From assembly GCA_021732995.1 (NCBI GenBank), contig JAKFWA010000122.1, forward strand, positions 1-64,000: a stretch of DNA of 64,000 bases. The letters run 5' to 3'. This DNA is from Planctomycetaceae bacterium. Lineage in GTDB: Bacteria > Planctomycetota > Planctomycetia > Planctomycetales > Planctomycetaceae. This document shows positions 34,027 to 43,985 of this stretch, piece after piece (position 1 is the stretch's first letter; every line of letters begins with the position of its first letter). Made by a program: the position numbers and the translations under genes. The notes beneath the pieces were generated by a model, which worked only from the letters and a program-made list of their open reading frames with translations, did no database searches and was not told where the DNA came from.

Positions 34027-35808
34027 CTACGGCGCAGCCGTTGCGGGCTCTCCCTGTGGCGCGGGTGTGTCGAACTTGAAGTCCTCCGCGGCGCAGACAC
34101 GCCATTCCCCGTCACCCAGGAGTTCCAGCACCTGCTGATGGAACCTGAGGATCGACGGACGATGGCAGACGCTGATCAGGGTCATCTGATGGCTATGCAG
34201 CTTTTCATAGAGCCGCTCTTCATTCTGCAGATCCAGCGCGCTCGTCGCTTCATCCAGAATCACATAACGCGGCTTGGCCAGCAGGACGCGAGCCATCGCC
34301 AGACGCTGCTGCTCACCGGTGGACAGAATCTTGCTCCAGTCGAGATCCACATCAAGGCCTCCGGCGCGCTCGACCAGGTGCGGCAGGTTGACCTCGTCCA
34401 GGGCCGCGAGCAGCTCTTCGTCCGGGACATCGCCTTCCAGCGCTGGATACAGCATTTGCTGTCGCAGCGTGCCCATAATCATGTACGGCTTCTGCGGCAG
34501 GAAGAACATCTCCTCGGGCTTCGGCCGCACAATCCGGCCTTTGCCCGTAGTCCACAGTCCGGCGATCGCGCGCAGGATGGAACTCTTGCCGCCGCCGCTC
34601 GGCCCGACGATGAGCAATCCGGAACCCGGCCTCACTTCCACTGAAAGGTCCTTGACCAGGGTGCGATCGCCGCCCGGCGTCTGCACCGTGACTGTCTCGA
34701 GGGCCAACCGCGAATCCTCATCGGCCTCACCTGCTTCGATCGCTTCGTCGCGTTCGGCCAGCGCAACGGAACCGTCAATCGACCGCCGGAAGCTGTAGAG
34801 TCGTTCGATTCCCGCAGCGAAGCGGCTGAGAGCCTCGAAATTATCAACAATCACAGCCAGCGCGGTCAGCACTGCCGTAAACGCTCCGACGGCTTCGACC
34901 ACGCGGCCAACTTCAATCTCACCAGACAAGACCTGTGACGCCAGAATTACACTCGGAATGATCGACGTCATTGAGCTAAATCCATACTGGAAAAAGTTCA
35001 AATTGAATTGCCAGCGGATCAAGCGAGTATAATTGTTGAATGCCTCTTGAAACGACTGCCGCGCTGATGAGTATTCCTGACCTTCGCCCCGGTAGAAGGC
35101 GATGGATTCCGCGTTCTCCCGAATACGCATCAACTGAAAACGGAAATCCGCTTCACGCTTCAACTGTAGAAAGTTCAGTCCTACCAGCTTTTTTCCGAAG
35201 ACTGTCACCGTCAGAAACGTGCCTACCACAGCGTAGACAGCCATGAAGGCCACCAGCTTCTTGGAAATCGACCACAGCACACCGCTGAAGGCAACCAATT
35301 GAATTGCCGAGCCCATAAACAGCAGCAGATAATATAGGGACCTCTGCGTAAATGTACTAATATCTTCGGAGATTCGTTGATCCGGATTATCAATCGTCGG
35401 ATCATTCGTCAGCCGGTAGTAGGAGCGGTTGTTGAGGTACTTGTTCAGGAAGTTCGCGGTCATCCAGCGCCGCCAGAGAATCCCCAGCTTGTCGCGAACG
35501 TAGTAGTAGCATGCAAACAGTGGCGCTGAAATACACAGAATTCCCGCGCACTTGTAGATGGAACTCCAGAACCGGTCGACATCACGACCAGCCAGAGCTG
35601 ATGTGAACTGACCCGTTTCATGATTCAGCCACACGCTGAATCCGGTGTGTCCCAGCATCAAGGCCATCAACAGGATCAATAGGCCTCGAGCCTGCCACTT
35701 GTTGTCCAGACTCCAGTAGAGCCAGGCGAGTTTGCCGAACCGTTTCCATAAACGGCGATCAAACCGAGGAATCTGCGTCTTGTTTGAAGCTCCGCTGCTG
35801 GCACTCAT
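34027..35808 (-). CDS. ABC transporter, fused membrane and ATPase domains (ABC_membrane_2/YddA-like)
   Basis: The product is 593 residues; GGAG lies 6 bases before the ATG at 35808. An N-terminal membrane domain with about six helices (about 35-320) of the SbmA/BacA-like ABCD type contains READFRFQLMRIRENAESIAFYRGE, the EAA-like loop. The ATPase domain has Walker A GPSGGGKSS (about 402), signature LSTGEQQRLAMARVLL (about 496), and Walker B YVILDEATSALD (about 515). As a half-transporter it should act as a homodimer. Relatives import vitamin B12 or fatty-acyl compounds or export peptides; the substrate is unknown. Confidence 0.93.
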   Translation of the reverse strand: MSASSGASNKTQIPRFDRRLWKRFGKLAWLYWSLDNKWQARGLLILLMALMLGHTGFSVWLNHETGQFTSALAGRDVDRFWSSIYKCAGILCISAPLFACYYYVRDKLGILWRRWMTANFLNKYLNNRSYYRLTNDPTIDNPDQRISEDISTFTQRSLYYLLLFMGSAIQLVAFSGVLWSISKKLVAFMAVYAVVGTFLTVTVFGKKLVGLNFLQLKREADFRFQLMRIRENAESIAFYRGEGQEYSSARQSFQEAFNNYTRLIRWQFNLNFFQYGFSSMTSIIPSVILASQVLSGEIEVGRVVEAVGAFTAVLTALAVIVDNFEALSRFAAGIERLYSFRRSIDGSVALAERDEAIEAGEADEDSRLALETVTVQTPGGDRTLVKDLSVEVRPGSGLLIVGPSGGGKSSILRAIAGLWTTGKGRIVRPKPEEMFFLPQKPYMIMGTLRQQMLYPALEGDVPDEELLAALDEVNLPHLVERAGGLDVDLDWSKILSTGEQQRLAMARVLLAKPRYVILDEATSALDLQNEERLYEKLHSHQMTLISVCHRPSILRFHQQVLELLGDGEWRVCAAEDFKFDTPAPQGEPATAAP

Positions 35809-36177
35809 GATGACTCCACAGGATCGGGCATCGTTTCAACATTGCCCTGATGAACTCATCGTCGTGCTGGCCGAACCTCGTCCGAAGTTGGTGTCCTCAT
35901 GCCCGTGTACGGTTTTGAGCAAGCTGGGCTGTCAGACCACCGCGCCAATTTCAGCCGACAGGTGGTTAATTCCTTACCATTCCACCGGTGAGACAGGCGT
36001 CCGCTGCAAGCTGTTCCTGCTGAATCTATTGCAGCGAATTCATTCCCTCAGTATCGCAAGCACAACGATGCGGAAGGATGCCTATCAGAAATCATGCCAC
36101 TCGCTGCGAATCGTCGCGGGGAAGCTCCTGATGCGAACTAAATGATGTGAGCGAGCTCGATCTCGGGCAGATCGCGA
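35809..36177. other. Gene-free gap of 369 bases
   Basis: No credible gene. A plus-strand frame starting at 35732 runs through it but begins antisense to the ABC transporter start and its product has no family features. I see no notable palindrome or promoter. Confidence 0.5.
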
Positions 36178-37584
36178 TCAGAGTCGCGGCCACTTATCTT
36201 GCCACGGTTGGATCAGCTCAAAGGCTCGAGCAGCCTGCAGCACCAGCAAGTCGGCGGATCGATTGCCGATGATCTGTAAGCCCACCGGCAGGCGTGCTTG
36301 AGTCCATCCGGCGGGCACACTGGCGGCGGGCTGCCCGGTGAGGTTGAACGGGTACGTGAACCGCGTCCACTGCAGCGGGCCGAGCTTTTCGCCGTTCAAC
36401 GGGTCTGCATCGTCTTGACCGACGGCAAAGGGCGGCACCGGAAGTGTCGGAGAGACCAGCAGGTCGAAACGCTCATACACGCGACGGACTTGTTCCCAGA
36501 ACTCATGTCGCGCGGCAAGTGCGTTCGCGAAGTCCACACCACGCAGCTTCAGACCCTGTTCAACGACCCGTCGCAGGCCGGGGTCCAGCAAGTCACTCTG
36601 CGTCGGCAGTTTCTTTTCGAACGCTGCGGCGGCGGTGCCGAAAAAGAAAACGCTCCAGGTGTCGTACGGGTCCCGCCAGTTCAGCGAGATCTCTTCCACA
36701 GACGCGCCCGCCTCCGCGAATCGGTGCGCCGCGCGCTGGCAGATCGCGGCGACTTCTGGTTGCACGCCCGCGTAGCCGAAGTTCGGGCTATACGCGATGC
36801 GCTTGCCGCGAATGCTGCAATCAAGCTGCGCGGCGTATTGCTCACCCGTTGCAGGGAGTGACAGCATGTCGCGCGCGTCTGGTCCGGCCATCGCGTCGAG
36901 CGTCGCGGCCATGTCAGTCACCGTGCGAGTGATCGTCCCAATGTGACGGAGCATCGCGCCGCCACTGCCGGGCCAGTTCGGAATTCGACCAAAGCTGGCT
37001 TTGAAGCCGAAGACGCCGCAGAACGCCGCCGGGATACGCAAGGAGCCGCCGCCATCGGTCCCGACTCCCACCGGTCCCAAGCCAGCCGCAACCGCCGCCG
37101 CAGCCCCACCGCTGGAGCCGCCAGGAGTCAACGCGGTGTTCCACGGGTTACGTGTCGTGCCGAAGACTCGGTTGTCGGTGACGCCCTTCCAACCTTGCTC
37201 CGGCGTATTCGTGCGGCCGATCAGGATCATGCCTGCCTTCCGCAGACGTTCGACCGCTGGACAGTCTTCTGCGGTGACGTTGGTTGCGGAGAACTTTGAC
37301 CCGAATGTCGTGCGTGAACCTGCAACGAACAGGTTGTCCTTCACGTGAAACGGCACGCCGTGCAGCGGTCCCCAGCATTCTCCACGGAGCAGGGCTTCTT
37401 CCGCTTTGGCAGCCGCGCAGAGGGCTTCTTCCGCCTGCAGGGTGACGATCGCATTTAGCTTCGGGTTTAGGCGCTCGACACGCGCCAGCGTCCGGCGCAT
37501 GACTTCCACCGGAGAAACCTGCCGTGAACGTATCAATCCGGCCAGTTCCACCGCTGACAACAGTTCCAGTTCGGAGTTTGGCAT
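36178..37584 (-). CDS. Amidase-signature enzyme
   Basis: The product is 468 residues from the ATG at 37584; 135 further codons upstream are non-homologous and rejected. The amidase-signature triad is present: Lys82 in PFHVKDN, the cis-Ser of GGSSGG (155-160), and Ser181 in GTDGGGSLRIPAAFCG. The family hydrolyses amides such as glutaminyl-tRNA intermediates, nitrile-derived amides or fatty amides. As gatA lies next to gatB/gatC or carries other features in most genomes and none are here, I regard it as a stand-alone amidase of unknown substrate. Confidence 0.92.
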   Translation of the reverse strand: MPNSELELLSAVELAGLIRSRQVSPVEVMRRTLARVERLNPKLNAIVTLQAEEALCAAAKAEEALLRGECWGPLHGVPFHVKDNLFVAGSRTTFGSKFSATNVTAEDCPAVERLRKAGMILIGRTNTPEQGWKGVTDNRVFGTTRNPWNTALTPGGSSGGAAAAVAAGLGPVGVGTDGGGSLRIPAAFCGVFGFKASFGRIPNWPGSGGAMLRHIGTITRTVTDMAATLDAMAGPDARDMLSLPATGEQYAAQLDCSIRGKRIAYSPNFGYAGVQPEVAAICQRAAHRFAEAGASVEEISLNWRDPYDTWSVFFFGTAAAAFEKKLPTQSDLLDPGLRRVVEQGLKLRGVDFANALAARHEFWEQVRRVYERFDLLVSPTLPVPPFAVGQDDADPLNGEKLGPLQWTRFTYPFNLTGQPAASVPAGWTQARLPVGLQIIGNRSADLLVLQAARAFELIQPWQDKWPRL

Positions 37585-37947
37585 ATTGAGGTCTCTCGTG
37601 ATCGCGTCGCTCGCGGCGGTGGGAATAACCATGACCACAACGAAAGCCGGAGATCTTTTCAACCGGAAGCACGGCTTATCCGCTGCTTGCAAAACCGCCT
37701 GAACAGTCAGAAAGGTCGCCGCAATCTCAAGCGATTTATCCCTGTCCCGCGACGAACGGCTGTCGATTTTGGGCAGGTCAGCGTAACTCAGTCGGCTGGC
37801 AAGACCGCTGGAGCCAGCACGCGACTTGCCAGGATTGGCGGGCTGTGCGAGTTTTTCGGTCCCAAGACACCATTTGTCGGATACGGTTGGAGCGGAATGC
37901 AACGTGGCTGCGCCCGCGTTGTGAGCTGACCACCTACGGAATTCGTC
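37585..37947. other. Divergent intergenic region, 363 bases
   Basis: It separates the amidase gene and the TonB-like gene, transcribed apart, so both promoters should lie here. No repeat or consensus promoter stands out. Confidence 0.45.
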
Positions 37948-39144
37948 ATGACTCCTTCGGCAACCGATCCTGTGCAGCGCGCGCGGCAAGCCGCTCCCGC
38001 TGCGCAGGCCGATCGGATCGAGTTTGCCGAATTTGTGGACGAGGGCGCCGGAGCCGCGGTGCCTGCGGCAGAGTCGGCGGTGCCACCACCCGCGTGGTTT
38101 CGGAACAAGCCCGCTCGGCCGACGGGTTCGAGTGAGTCAGCATCGTCCGCTGAAGCGCCTGACGAACGGGCCAAGTTGGTGACGGACGCAACCGCGCCGT
38201 CCTCTACGGGCGATGACGCCGGTATTGATCTCGGTCTGACGAACGTACCCGTGGTGTCTCGTCGAGCAGGCAAGGCGTCGCGCTTTCCGGTCATCAAGCC
38301 GCAGCGCCGCAAGCCGCCGGAGCCTGAGGAAGAAGAGTTTTCGTGGACTCAGTTCCTGGCCTGGTTGAAAAGCTCCGCAGGCAACGCATTGGGAGCGTCG
38401 CTGATTGCTCACGTGGTGCTGTTTGTCGCGATGTCGTTGATGGTGTTGGGCGGTCAGAAGCCGAAGGCCGAGTTCACAACGATTCTGGCTGAACCAGAAG
38501 GCGACTACGGCCCGGTCGAATTCACCGGCATGCTGGACTTGTCGGAAGTCGCGTCGGGCGGATCCAGGAGCCTCGATGCTGCGTTAACCAATCTGAATCT
38601 CGACAGCCTGCGACCATCAATCAGCCCGGAACTCGCGGCGAATGTGGCTCAGGTTGCGACCGGCGGCGGCAAGGGCGGGCAGGGTGAAGGGGCAGGGCAA
38701 GGCGACAATACAGGCGACGGTTTCGGGGACGGCGAAGGCTTCCTGTTCAAGATGCCCAAAGGCGGCAAGGCGGTCGCGAAGGGTAGTTTTTCAGCCTGGA
38801 CGGTGCCTCAAGATCCCGGTCCCGGCGAAGACTACATGATTGTGATTCGCATCAAGTTGCCGCCGGAAACGAAGTTCTATCGAGTCAGCGACCTCGCCGG
38901 GGCAGTGCAGGGGTCGGACAGCTACGCCCTGAAGATCCCCTTCGATAAGGAGCATCCCGAACGCAACGTGACTGAACGCAAAGGCAAGATTGTGCCGCTC
39001 AAGCTGACGGACTACCTGCCCATCGTCGAACAGCACGTGCAGATGATGGTCAAGGTCCCGGGAGCGCAGCAAAACGTTCGTGACAAAATCGAGATCCGCT
39101 CCAAATTGCTTAAGGAAAACCAACAGCTGGAATTGGTCTTTTAA
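37948..39144 (+). CDS. Single-span protein with glycine-rich linker (TonB-like layout)
   Basis: The product is 398 residues. The N-terminal 130 residues are rich in Pro, Ala, Glu and Asp and lack structure; a transmembrane helix spans about 150-172 (GASLIAHVVLFVAMSLMVLGG). A Gly-rich stretch (about 230-265) leads to a C-terminal domain starting VPQDPGPGEDYMIVIRIKLPP. Long disordered N-terminus, one span and a periplasmic domain is the reverse-length layout of TonB proteins. No TonB box partner is seen. A recurring planctomycete protein of unknown function. Confidence 0.75.
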   Translation: MTPSATDPVQRARQAAPAAQADRIEFAEFVDEGAGAAVPAAESAVPPPAWFRNKPARPTGSSESASSAEAPDERAKLVTDATAPSSTGDDAGIDLGLTNVPVVSRRAGKASRFPVIKPQRRKPPEPEEEEFSWTQFLAWLKSSAGNALGASLIAHVVLFVAMSLMVLGGQKPKAEFTTILAEPEGDYGPVEFTGMLDLSEVASGGSRSLDAALTNLNLDSLRPSISPELAANVAQVATGGGKGGQGEGAGQGDNTGDGFGDGEGFLFKMPKGGKAVAKGSFSAWTVPQDPGPGEDYMIVIRIKLPPETKFYRVSDLAGAVQGSDSYALKIPFDKEHPERNVTERKGKIVPLKLTDYLPIVEQHVQMMVKVPGAQQNVRDKIEIRSKLLKENQQLELVF

Positions 39145-39279
39145 CGCCAGTTGCTGCTTGATTTTCCATCGACGCTACTATTCACTGACGTTCCCCCGCC
39201 CGGCCGTATTCCTCAAAGATTTGACGCCGTTGATCGTTAATCTGCGGCGTCGTGTCTCCCACCCTGTTTGTCGTTCATT

Positions 39280-39525
39280 ATGCAATTGACGGTGCGTCTG
39301 TTTGCTCGCGCGAAAGATCTGGCTGGTGCCGACGCCATAAGCGTCAAGCTGCCTGATCCAGCCAGGGTCTCTGACCTGCGAACAGCGCTCAAAGAACAAT
39401 ATCCCCCGTTGGCACCAATCGTCGCGCATCTCCACATCGCGATCGGAACCAACTACGCCCCGGATGACTCAGCTCTGGAAGCTCAGACCCAGATCAGTTG
39501 CTTTCCGCCCGTCAGTGGTGGATGA
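39280..39525 (+). CDS. moaD: MoaD-like sulfur-carrier protein
   Basis: The product is 81 residues from the ATG at 39280 (MQLTVRLFARAKDLAGADA). It ends in Gly-Gly, which is adenylated and thiocarboxylated in the sulfur carriers. The beta-grasp pattern DLRTALKEQYPPLAPIVAHLHIAIG fits MoaD, the small subunit of molybdopterin synthase. No moaE or moeB gene is in the window, so an unrelated ThiS-type role is possible. Confidence 0.85.
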   Translation: MQLTVRLFARAKDLAGADAISVKLPDPARVSDLRTALKEQYPPLAPIVAHLHIAIGTNYAPDDSALEAQTQISCFPPVSGG

Positions 39526-39575
39526 GCCGTAGCCCAGCAACTCAAGACAGAAAATCAGCGAAGGAGTTAGTCAGC

Positions 39576-42500
39576 ATGTCCGGCCGTCGGCAGCAGAAAT
39601 CTGGTTCGTCCCCCAACAAGGTGCGGCATTGCCACACGTTGTTCGTGTTTGGCGCGGGGTTCGAACCGGCCGAATTCGCGGGCGTGCTGCTGGACCAGTT
39701 TCAGGAAGACCTGGGCGAAGGTTTTGAATTCTCCGTCGCCCGCCCGGTTGTGCGCAAAGCACGACGCTGGCCACTCGATGACAAAGAGGCGTTCCGCGGG
39801 ATCATTCTGGATGCGGTGAAAGAATACTTCTTCGTGCTGGGCATGGACTACGAAGAAACGCGGCTGCTCATTCGCGACTATCAGGATGACGAGAATCGCA
39901 GCTACGCGGTCGTGGGCTACTTCAGCAAGTCGACGATTGATGATTCCGCCGATGCAGCCGCGCTCGCTGATACCAAGGAACAGCCCGCGCTGGTCGACAC
40001 AGCGACCAAGACACCCAGGAAGAAACGCAAGAAGTCGGATCAGGAGGCCTCGACCGATGATGGTCCTCCGGCATGGAAGCCTGCGCTGGAGGCCGCGCAG
40101 CGCGCGGGCCTGGCCGCGTGGACCCGATTCCGACAAGTGCCGCCGAAGTGGTTGGCGGTCGGAACCGTCGCGCTGGTCGGCGTGGTGGTGCTGATCGTCG
40201 CTGGACCGAAGGCTTATGAAGCCTTGAGCGATTCCATCGCCGACATGCAGGCTCAGCCCGACACAAAAACCGATCCGGATGCCGATGACGACGGTTCAGC
40301 GACCGCGGCGGTAAAGACCGACAACAAGAAACTGCCGGCTCCGAAGTTCACGCTGGGCACCGTGCGAGTCTACACACCGGAACCCGGTTTCTTCGTTGCG
40401 ATTGATGGCGAGCCCGTGCGTGACGACAACGGCAAGCTGATACCAACACCGTGCGCCGTGCAGACAGAAGTTGGTACTCACCGAGTCACTGTGTTCCGCG
40501 AAGGCTTCGTGGATGCGACGCGACTGCTTAACGTGACGCTCGATGGCGAAGGCCGTTTCGATCCAGAAACCGACGAACAGAAGGTTGGCAGCGAGATGCT
40601 GACCGCCCCGCACCTGTCGGCGGCTGTCGGTCAGCCGATCGCCATGAAGAACATCAATTCGGGACGAGCCGAACGCGATCCCTTCGTCACGCCGGACGGC
40701 CTGACGTTGTGGTTCTCGGGTGATCGCGCGGAAGGTCGCGGCGTCTACAAAGCGACTCGTGCATCGCCGTATCACGACTTCGAAGAACCGGCCATTGTCA
40801 TTCGCAGTGCCGATCTGCCTGCTGCTCCGAGCGTTTCTGCGGATGGCCTGCTGCTAGCCTACGCCATCCCCGACAAGGGCCGGCTGATGTATCTCGGTCG
40901 TGCCAACGCCAAGATGGACTTCGGTGAGAAGAAGGTCCTGCGACAGAGCGACAAAGAAAATGTCACGTGGCCGTCGGCTCAAGTGCTGGCTGACGGCAAC
41001 CGCGTGTACTGGGTCGAAATCGAAGGCGACGATATGAAGACGTTTTCGATGAGTCGCAAGGATCAGGTCCAGAAATTCGACAAGCTGCTGCGAGTCAGCA
41101 TGCCCGGCGCGCATCCGTGTCTGTCGGCGGACGGTCTGCGGCAGTACGAGTTCGACGGCAAGAAGCTGACACGGCATCGTCGCGCCAATCTGCAGTCCAA
41201 ATTCACCGACGGCGGTCAGGTCATTGCCGAGTTGCAACTGCCGGACTTTGAACTCAGCGACGATCATCGACAGTTCTTCGTCAGCGCGGACGAGCAATGG
41301 TTGTACTACTGCGACAAGCCCGGCGAGTCCGGTGACCTCTTCGCGGTGCGCCTGTCTGATGGTCCGCAATGGGGCGCGAAGCCTTCCGCGAAACCGATCT
41401 CGGCGAAGGATCAGAACATCGCAAAGACTGATGAGAACGATCCCGACACCAAGATGGAAAATAAGCCCGAGATGAAACCGGAACCGAAGCCGGTTGATCC
41501 TCGGACGTTGCCGCTGCCGTATGCAGCTCATTTGAAGGCGTACGTCGCGCAACTGGCTGATCGCAAATACGACGAAGCTGAAGCCCTGCTGCAGACGGCG
41601 AAGGACATCGCCGAGATTGCTCCCTTCAAACAGCAACTGGACTGGGACGAAGCGGAACTCGTCAGCCTGCGTCTGCTGTGGTCGGAACTCACCGAGCACC
41701 TGGGCAAGATGAAGGAAGGCGACACGATTCGTCTGAGCGGCAACAACGTCTCGTTCGTGTCCTTTGATGACGGTGTGATCACGGCGAAGGCCGGGATCTC
41801 GAACCTCAAGAAGCCGCTGCTGGAGCTGCCGCCGGCCGATCTGTCGGCCCTGTTCGACGCGATTCACAAAGAACCGACGCCGGACGAGCAACTGCGCATG
41901 GCGACGTTCCTGATGTACGACAAGCAGGGCACCGAGAAGGTCCTGAAGTTCCGTTCGGACAAAGCCGGACAACTGGGCAGTGATTTACTTGACCATCGTG
42001 CCCGCCGCCGACTGCTGCTCGCGAAAGCGGAATTCGCCCGCAGGAACTACGGCAACGGCGTAGCCTTCATGAAGGAAGTGCGTGACCTCGCCGGTGGCCG
42101 CGCCGACCTCATCAAGGAAGTCGATGAGATGCAGGCCCTGCTGTTCACGCTGGTGAAGTGGGAACCGCGTGGCAAGCGCAAGTGGGTGATTGAAAACGGT
42201 ACCTACCGAGCGACGATGGAGCGGCAGGAGAATTCAATTCTCATCTCCAGCGAGGAGTTCGAGAACTTTGAACTGACCCTGGAGTGGCAAACCGAAACCG
42301 CCGCGCAGGCTCAGGGCGGCGTGTACTTCAATTATCCTGGCAAGGGCGATCTCTACGAGAAGTCCTACAAGCTGCATGTCGCGAACGATTTCGGTTTCAA
42401 GCCGGATATCTACAGCTCGGGTTCGCTGTTCGCGATCACTCAGCCGACCGTCAACGCCGTGAACAAGCCCGGCGAATGGAACACGCTGAAGATCCGCGTA

Positions 42501-42659
42501 CAGGGCGGAGAAGTCGTTGCCATCATCAACGGCAAGGAAGTTCAGAAAGCGGGACTCAACGACCCCAAAGTACCCAACAAGGGCCACGTCTGCCTGGACG
42601 GCGGCATCGGCGGTATCACGTACCGCAAAGTGTTGTTGACCGAACTGCCCGCGAAGTAA
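39576..42659 (+). CDS. Membrane-anchored beta-propeller fused to DUF1080 domain
   Basis: The product is 1027 residues from the ATG at 39576, with AAGGAG upstream; the 26-codon extension into the MoaD gene is rejected. Residues 1-125 form a soluble domain of unknown type (KVRHCHTLFVFGAGFEPAEFAG), then a charged linker, a transmembrane helix (about 190-212), and a PD40-type beta-propeller (about 350-600). A Pro/Lys-rich linker and a helical part (about 640-860) lead to a DUF1080 (3-keto-disaccharide hydrolase-like) domain at about 863-1025 (GVYFNYPG...SYKLHVANDFG). In DUF1080 proteins that domain is a sugar-binding jelly roll. Confidence 0.85.
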   Translation: MSGRRQQKSGSSPNKVRHCHTLFVFGAGFEPAEFAGVLLDQFQEDLGEGFEFSVARPVVRKARRWPLDDKEAFRGIILDAVKEYFFVLGMDYEETRLLIRDYQDDENRSYAVVGYFSKSTIDDSADAAALADTKEQPALVDTATKTPRKKRKKSDQEASTDDGPPAWKPALEAAQRAGLAAWTRFRQVPPKWLAVGTVALVGVVVLIVAGPKAYEALSDSIADMQAQPDTKTDPDADDDGSATAAVKTDNKKLPAPKFTLGTVRVYTPEPGFFVAIDGEPVRDDNGKLIPTPCAVQTEVGTHRVTVFREGFVDATRLLNVTLDGEGRFDPETDEQKVGSEMLTAPHLSAAVGQPIAMKNINSGRAERDPFVTPDGLTLWFSGDRAEGRGVYKATRASPYHDFEEPAIVIRSADLPAAPSVSADGLLLAYAIPDKGRLMYLGRANAKMDFGEKKVLRQSDKENVTWPSAQVLADGNRVYWVEIEGDDMKTFSMSRKDQVQKFDKLLRVSMPGAHPCLSADGLRQYEFDGKKLTRHRRANLQSKFTDGGQVIAELQLPDFELSDDHRQFFVSADEQWLYYCDKPGESGDLFAVRLSDGPQWGAKPSAKPISAKDQNIAKTDENDPDTKMENKPEMKPEPKPVDPRTLPLPYAAHLKAYVAQLADRKYDEAEALLQTAKDIAEIAPFKQQLDWDEAELVSLRLLWSELTEHLGKMKEGDTIRLSGNNVSFVSFDDGVITAKAGISNLKKPLLELPPADLSALFDAIHKEPTPDEQLRMATFLMYDKQGTEKVLKFRSDKAGQLGSDLLDHRARRRLLLAKAEFARRNYGNGVAFMKEVRDLAGGRADLIKEVDEMQALLFTLVKWEPRGKRKWVIENGTYRATMERQENSILISSEEFENFELTLEWQTETAAQAQGGVYFNYPGKGDLYEKSYKLHVANDFGFKPDIYSSGSLFAITQPTVNAVNKPGEWNTLKIRVQGGEVVAIINGKEVQKAGLNDPKVPNKGHVCLDGGIGGITYRKVLLTELPAK

Positions 42660-42713
42660 TCAGGACGTTGTTCGAGGCCAACGCACTTCGCGCAACATCA
42701 ATGTTCGCTGTGC

Positions 42714-42980
42714 CTACGAACCAGCCGGCGGTTTACCTTTGCCGGCCGCGATGTAGTCGCCGCGCGCCGCGGCATAGTCGGCGGCCGAGATCTCTTCACC
42801 CTGTCCCGCAGCAGCCTCGAAACAACGCCTCAGATAGGGAATGCACCAGCCACAGCCCGTACCCGCTCCGTAGCATTCGCTAAGCTGACTCGGCCGTTTC
42901 AGTTCGTGCATGCGAATGAACTTCAGCACCTTGCGCTTGGTAACGTGAAAGCACAGACAAAGCTCATCATCCAGTTCCAT
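42714..42980 (-). CDS. BFD-type [2Fe-2S] protein
   Basis: The product is 88 residues from the ATG at 42980, which has AGGAGG upstream. Cysteines 8, 10, 43 and 46 (CLC...CGWC) bind a [2Fe-2S] cluster in bacterioferritin-associated-ferredoxin-like domains. Residues after about 55 are a helical tail of unknown role. A BFD gene normally serves bacterioferritin; no bfr gene is nearby. Confidence 0.88.
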   Translation of the reverse strand: MELDDELCLCFHVTKRKVLKFIRMHELKRPSQLSECYGAGTGCGWCIPYLRRCFEAAAGQGEEISAADYAAARGDYIAAGKGKPPAGS

Positions 42981-43103
42981 GCTCTGTGCCTCCTGAAAAA
43001 GACTGATCCGCCAGACGCTGCTCAACGGGAGTGTATCCACCAGGCAGCGTGAGGAAGCGGACTCTTCGATCGATCTCTGCAGAATCCGTGCGACGTCCGC
43101 AAT

Positions 43104-43856
43104 TCACACGTACCAGCCGCCGTTGACGTGCAGCGTCTGGCCGGTGATGTAGCTGGCGAGATCGCTGCAGAGGAACAGCACCGCATTGGCGATTTCAGAG
43201 GGTTCACCGCAGCGGCCCAGCGGGATCTGGCGGATCATCTCGGCGCGATGCTGGTCCGGAATCGACTTACCCATTTCGGTGAGGATCAAACCCGGCGCGA
43301 TCGCATTCACCGTGATGCTCTGCCGCGCCAGTTCACGAGCGAGCGTTTTCGTCAGCCCCATCACTCCGGCTTTGGCCGCCGCATAGTTGGCCTGACCAAA
43401 GAAGCCGATCTGCCCGCAGATGGAGGCGAAGTTCACAATGCGCCCGCCGTCCTTCAGGCGGGTTGAGGCGGATCGGCAGACGTTGAAGACACCCGTCAGA
43501 TTCGTGTCGATGACCGCCTGCCATTCGTTATCAGACATCTTCTTGCAGGTCCGATCACGGAGAATCCCCGCGTTGTTAACGACGATATCAAGGCCGCCGC
43601 TGCGCGACATCGCGGTCTCCAGCAGTCGATCGACATCCGCCGGCTGGCAGACATCGGCACCGATGGCGAAAGCTCGATCACCCAGTTGTGCGGCGATCCG
43701 TTCCGCGTTGGCCTGATTCGCACCGCCCGCGTCGGGAAAGAAGTTGATAGCCACGTTCGCGCCGGCGGCGTGCAGCAATCGGGCAGTCGCCTCACCAAGC
43801 CCCTGACTGGCCCCAGTTACAACCGCCGTGCGTCCGCTCAGATTGATATCAATCAC
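43104..43856 (-). CDS. Short-chain dehydrogenase/reductase (FabG-like)
   Basis: The product is 250 residues with a GTG start at 43856. The Rossmann motif TGASQGLG (14-21), NNAG (94-97) and the triad Ser145, Tyr158, Lys162 (YAAAK) are complete. The C-terminus PGLILTEM, then GEPSEIANAVLFLCSDLASYITGQTLHVNGGW is typical of 3-oxoacyl-ACP reductases, which reduce beta-ketoacyl chains with NADPH, but other SDR substrates are possible. It stands alone, outside a fatty-acid cluster. Confidence 0.92.
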   Translation of the reverse strand: MIDINLSGRTAVVTGASQGLGEATARLLHAAGANVAINFFPDAGGANQANAERIAAQLGDRAFAIGADVCQPADVDRLLETAMSRSGGLDIVVNNAGILRDRTCKKMSDNEWQAVIDTNLTGVFNVCRSASTRLKDGGRIVNFASICGQIGFFGQANYAAAKAGVMGLTKTLARELARQSITVNAIAPGLILTEMGKSIPDQHRAEMIRQIPLGRCGEPSEIANAVLFLCSDLASYITGQTLHVNGGWYV

Positions 43857-43985
43857 CGTGCTGCCTTTCGCTGCTCGCCGTTCTTTTGGGAGGCGCAGAT
43901 CATATTCAAAAGGCGTGAAGGAGCACTGCTGTCACGAGCGGCCGATGACGTCTCGCATACGGTGAGTAAGGCGATCACAGTAGCA

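Noticed and set aside
35732-36145. 137-codon plus-strand open frame in the gap after the ABC transporter gene
   Set aside because: It starts antisense to the transporter's N-terminus, has no ribosome site I trust, and the product lacks hydrophobic or domain patterns.
36178-37584. Possible GatA subunit of glutamyl-tRNA amidotransferase
   Set aside because: The triad fits any amidase-signature enzyme and no gatB or gatC lies near, so I leave it as a general amidase.
39650-39680. GGTTCGAAC-like sequence suggestive of a tRNA T-arm
   Set aside because: It lies within the 39576 coding sequence and no acceptor stem or anticodon arm can be paired around it.
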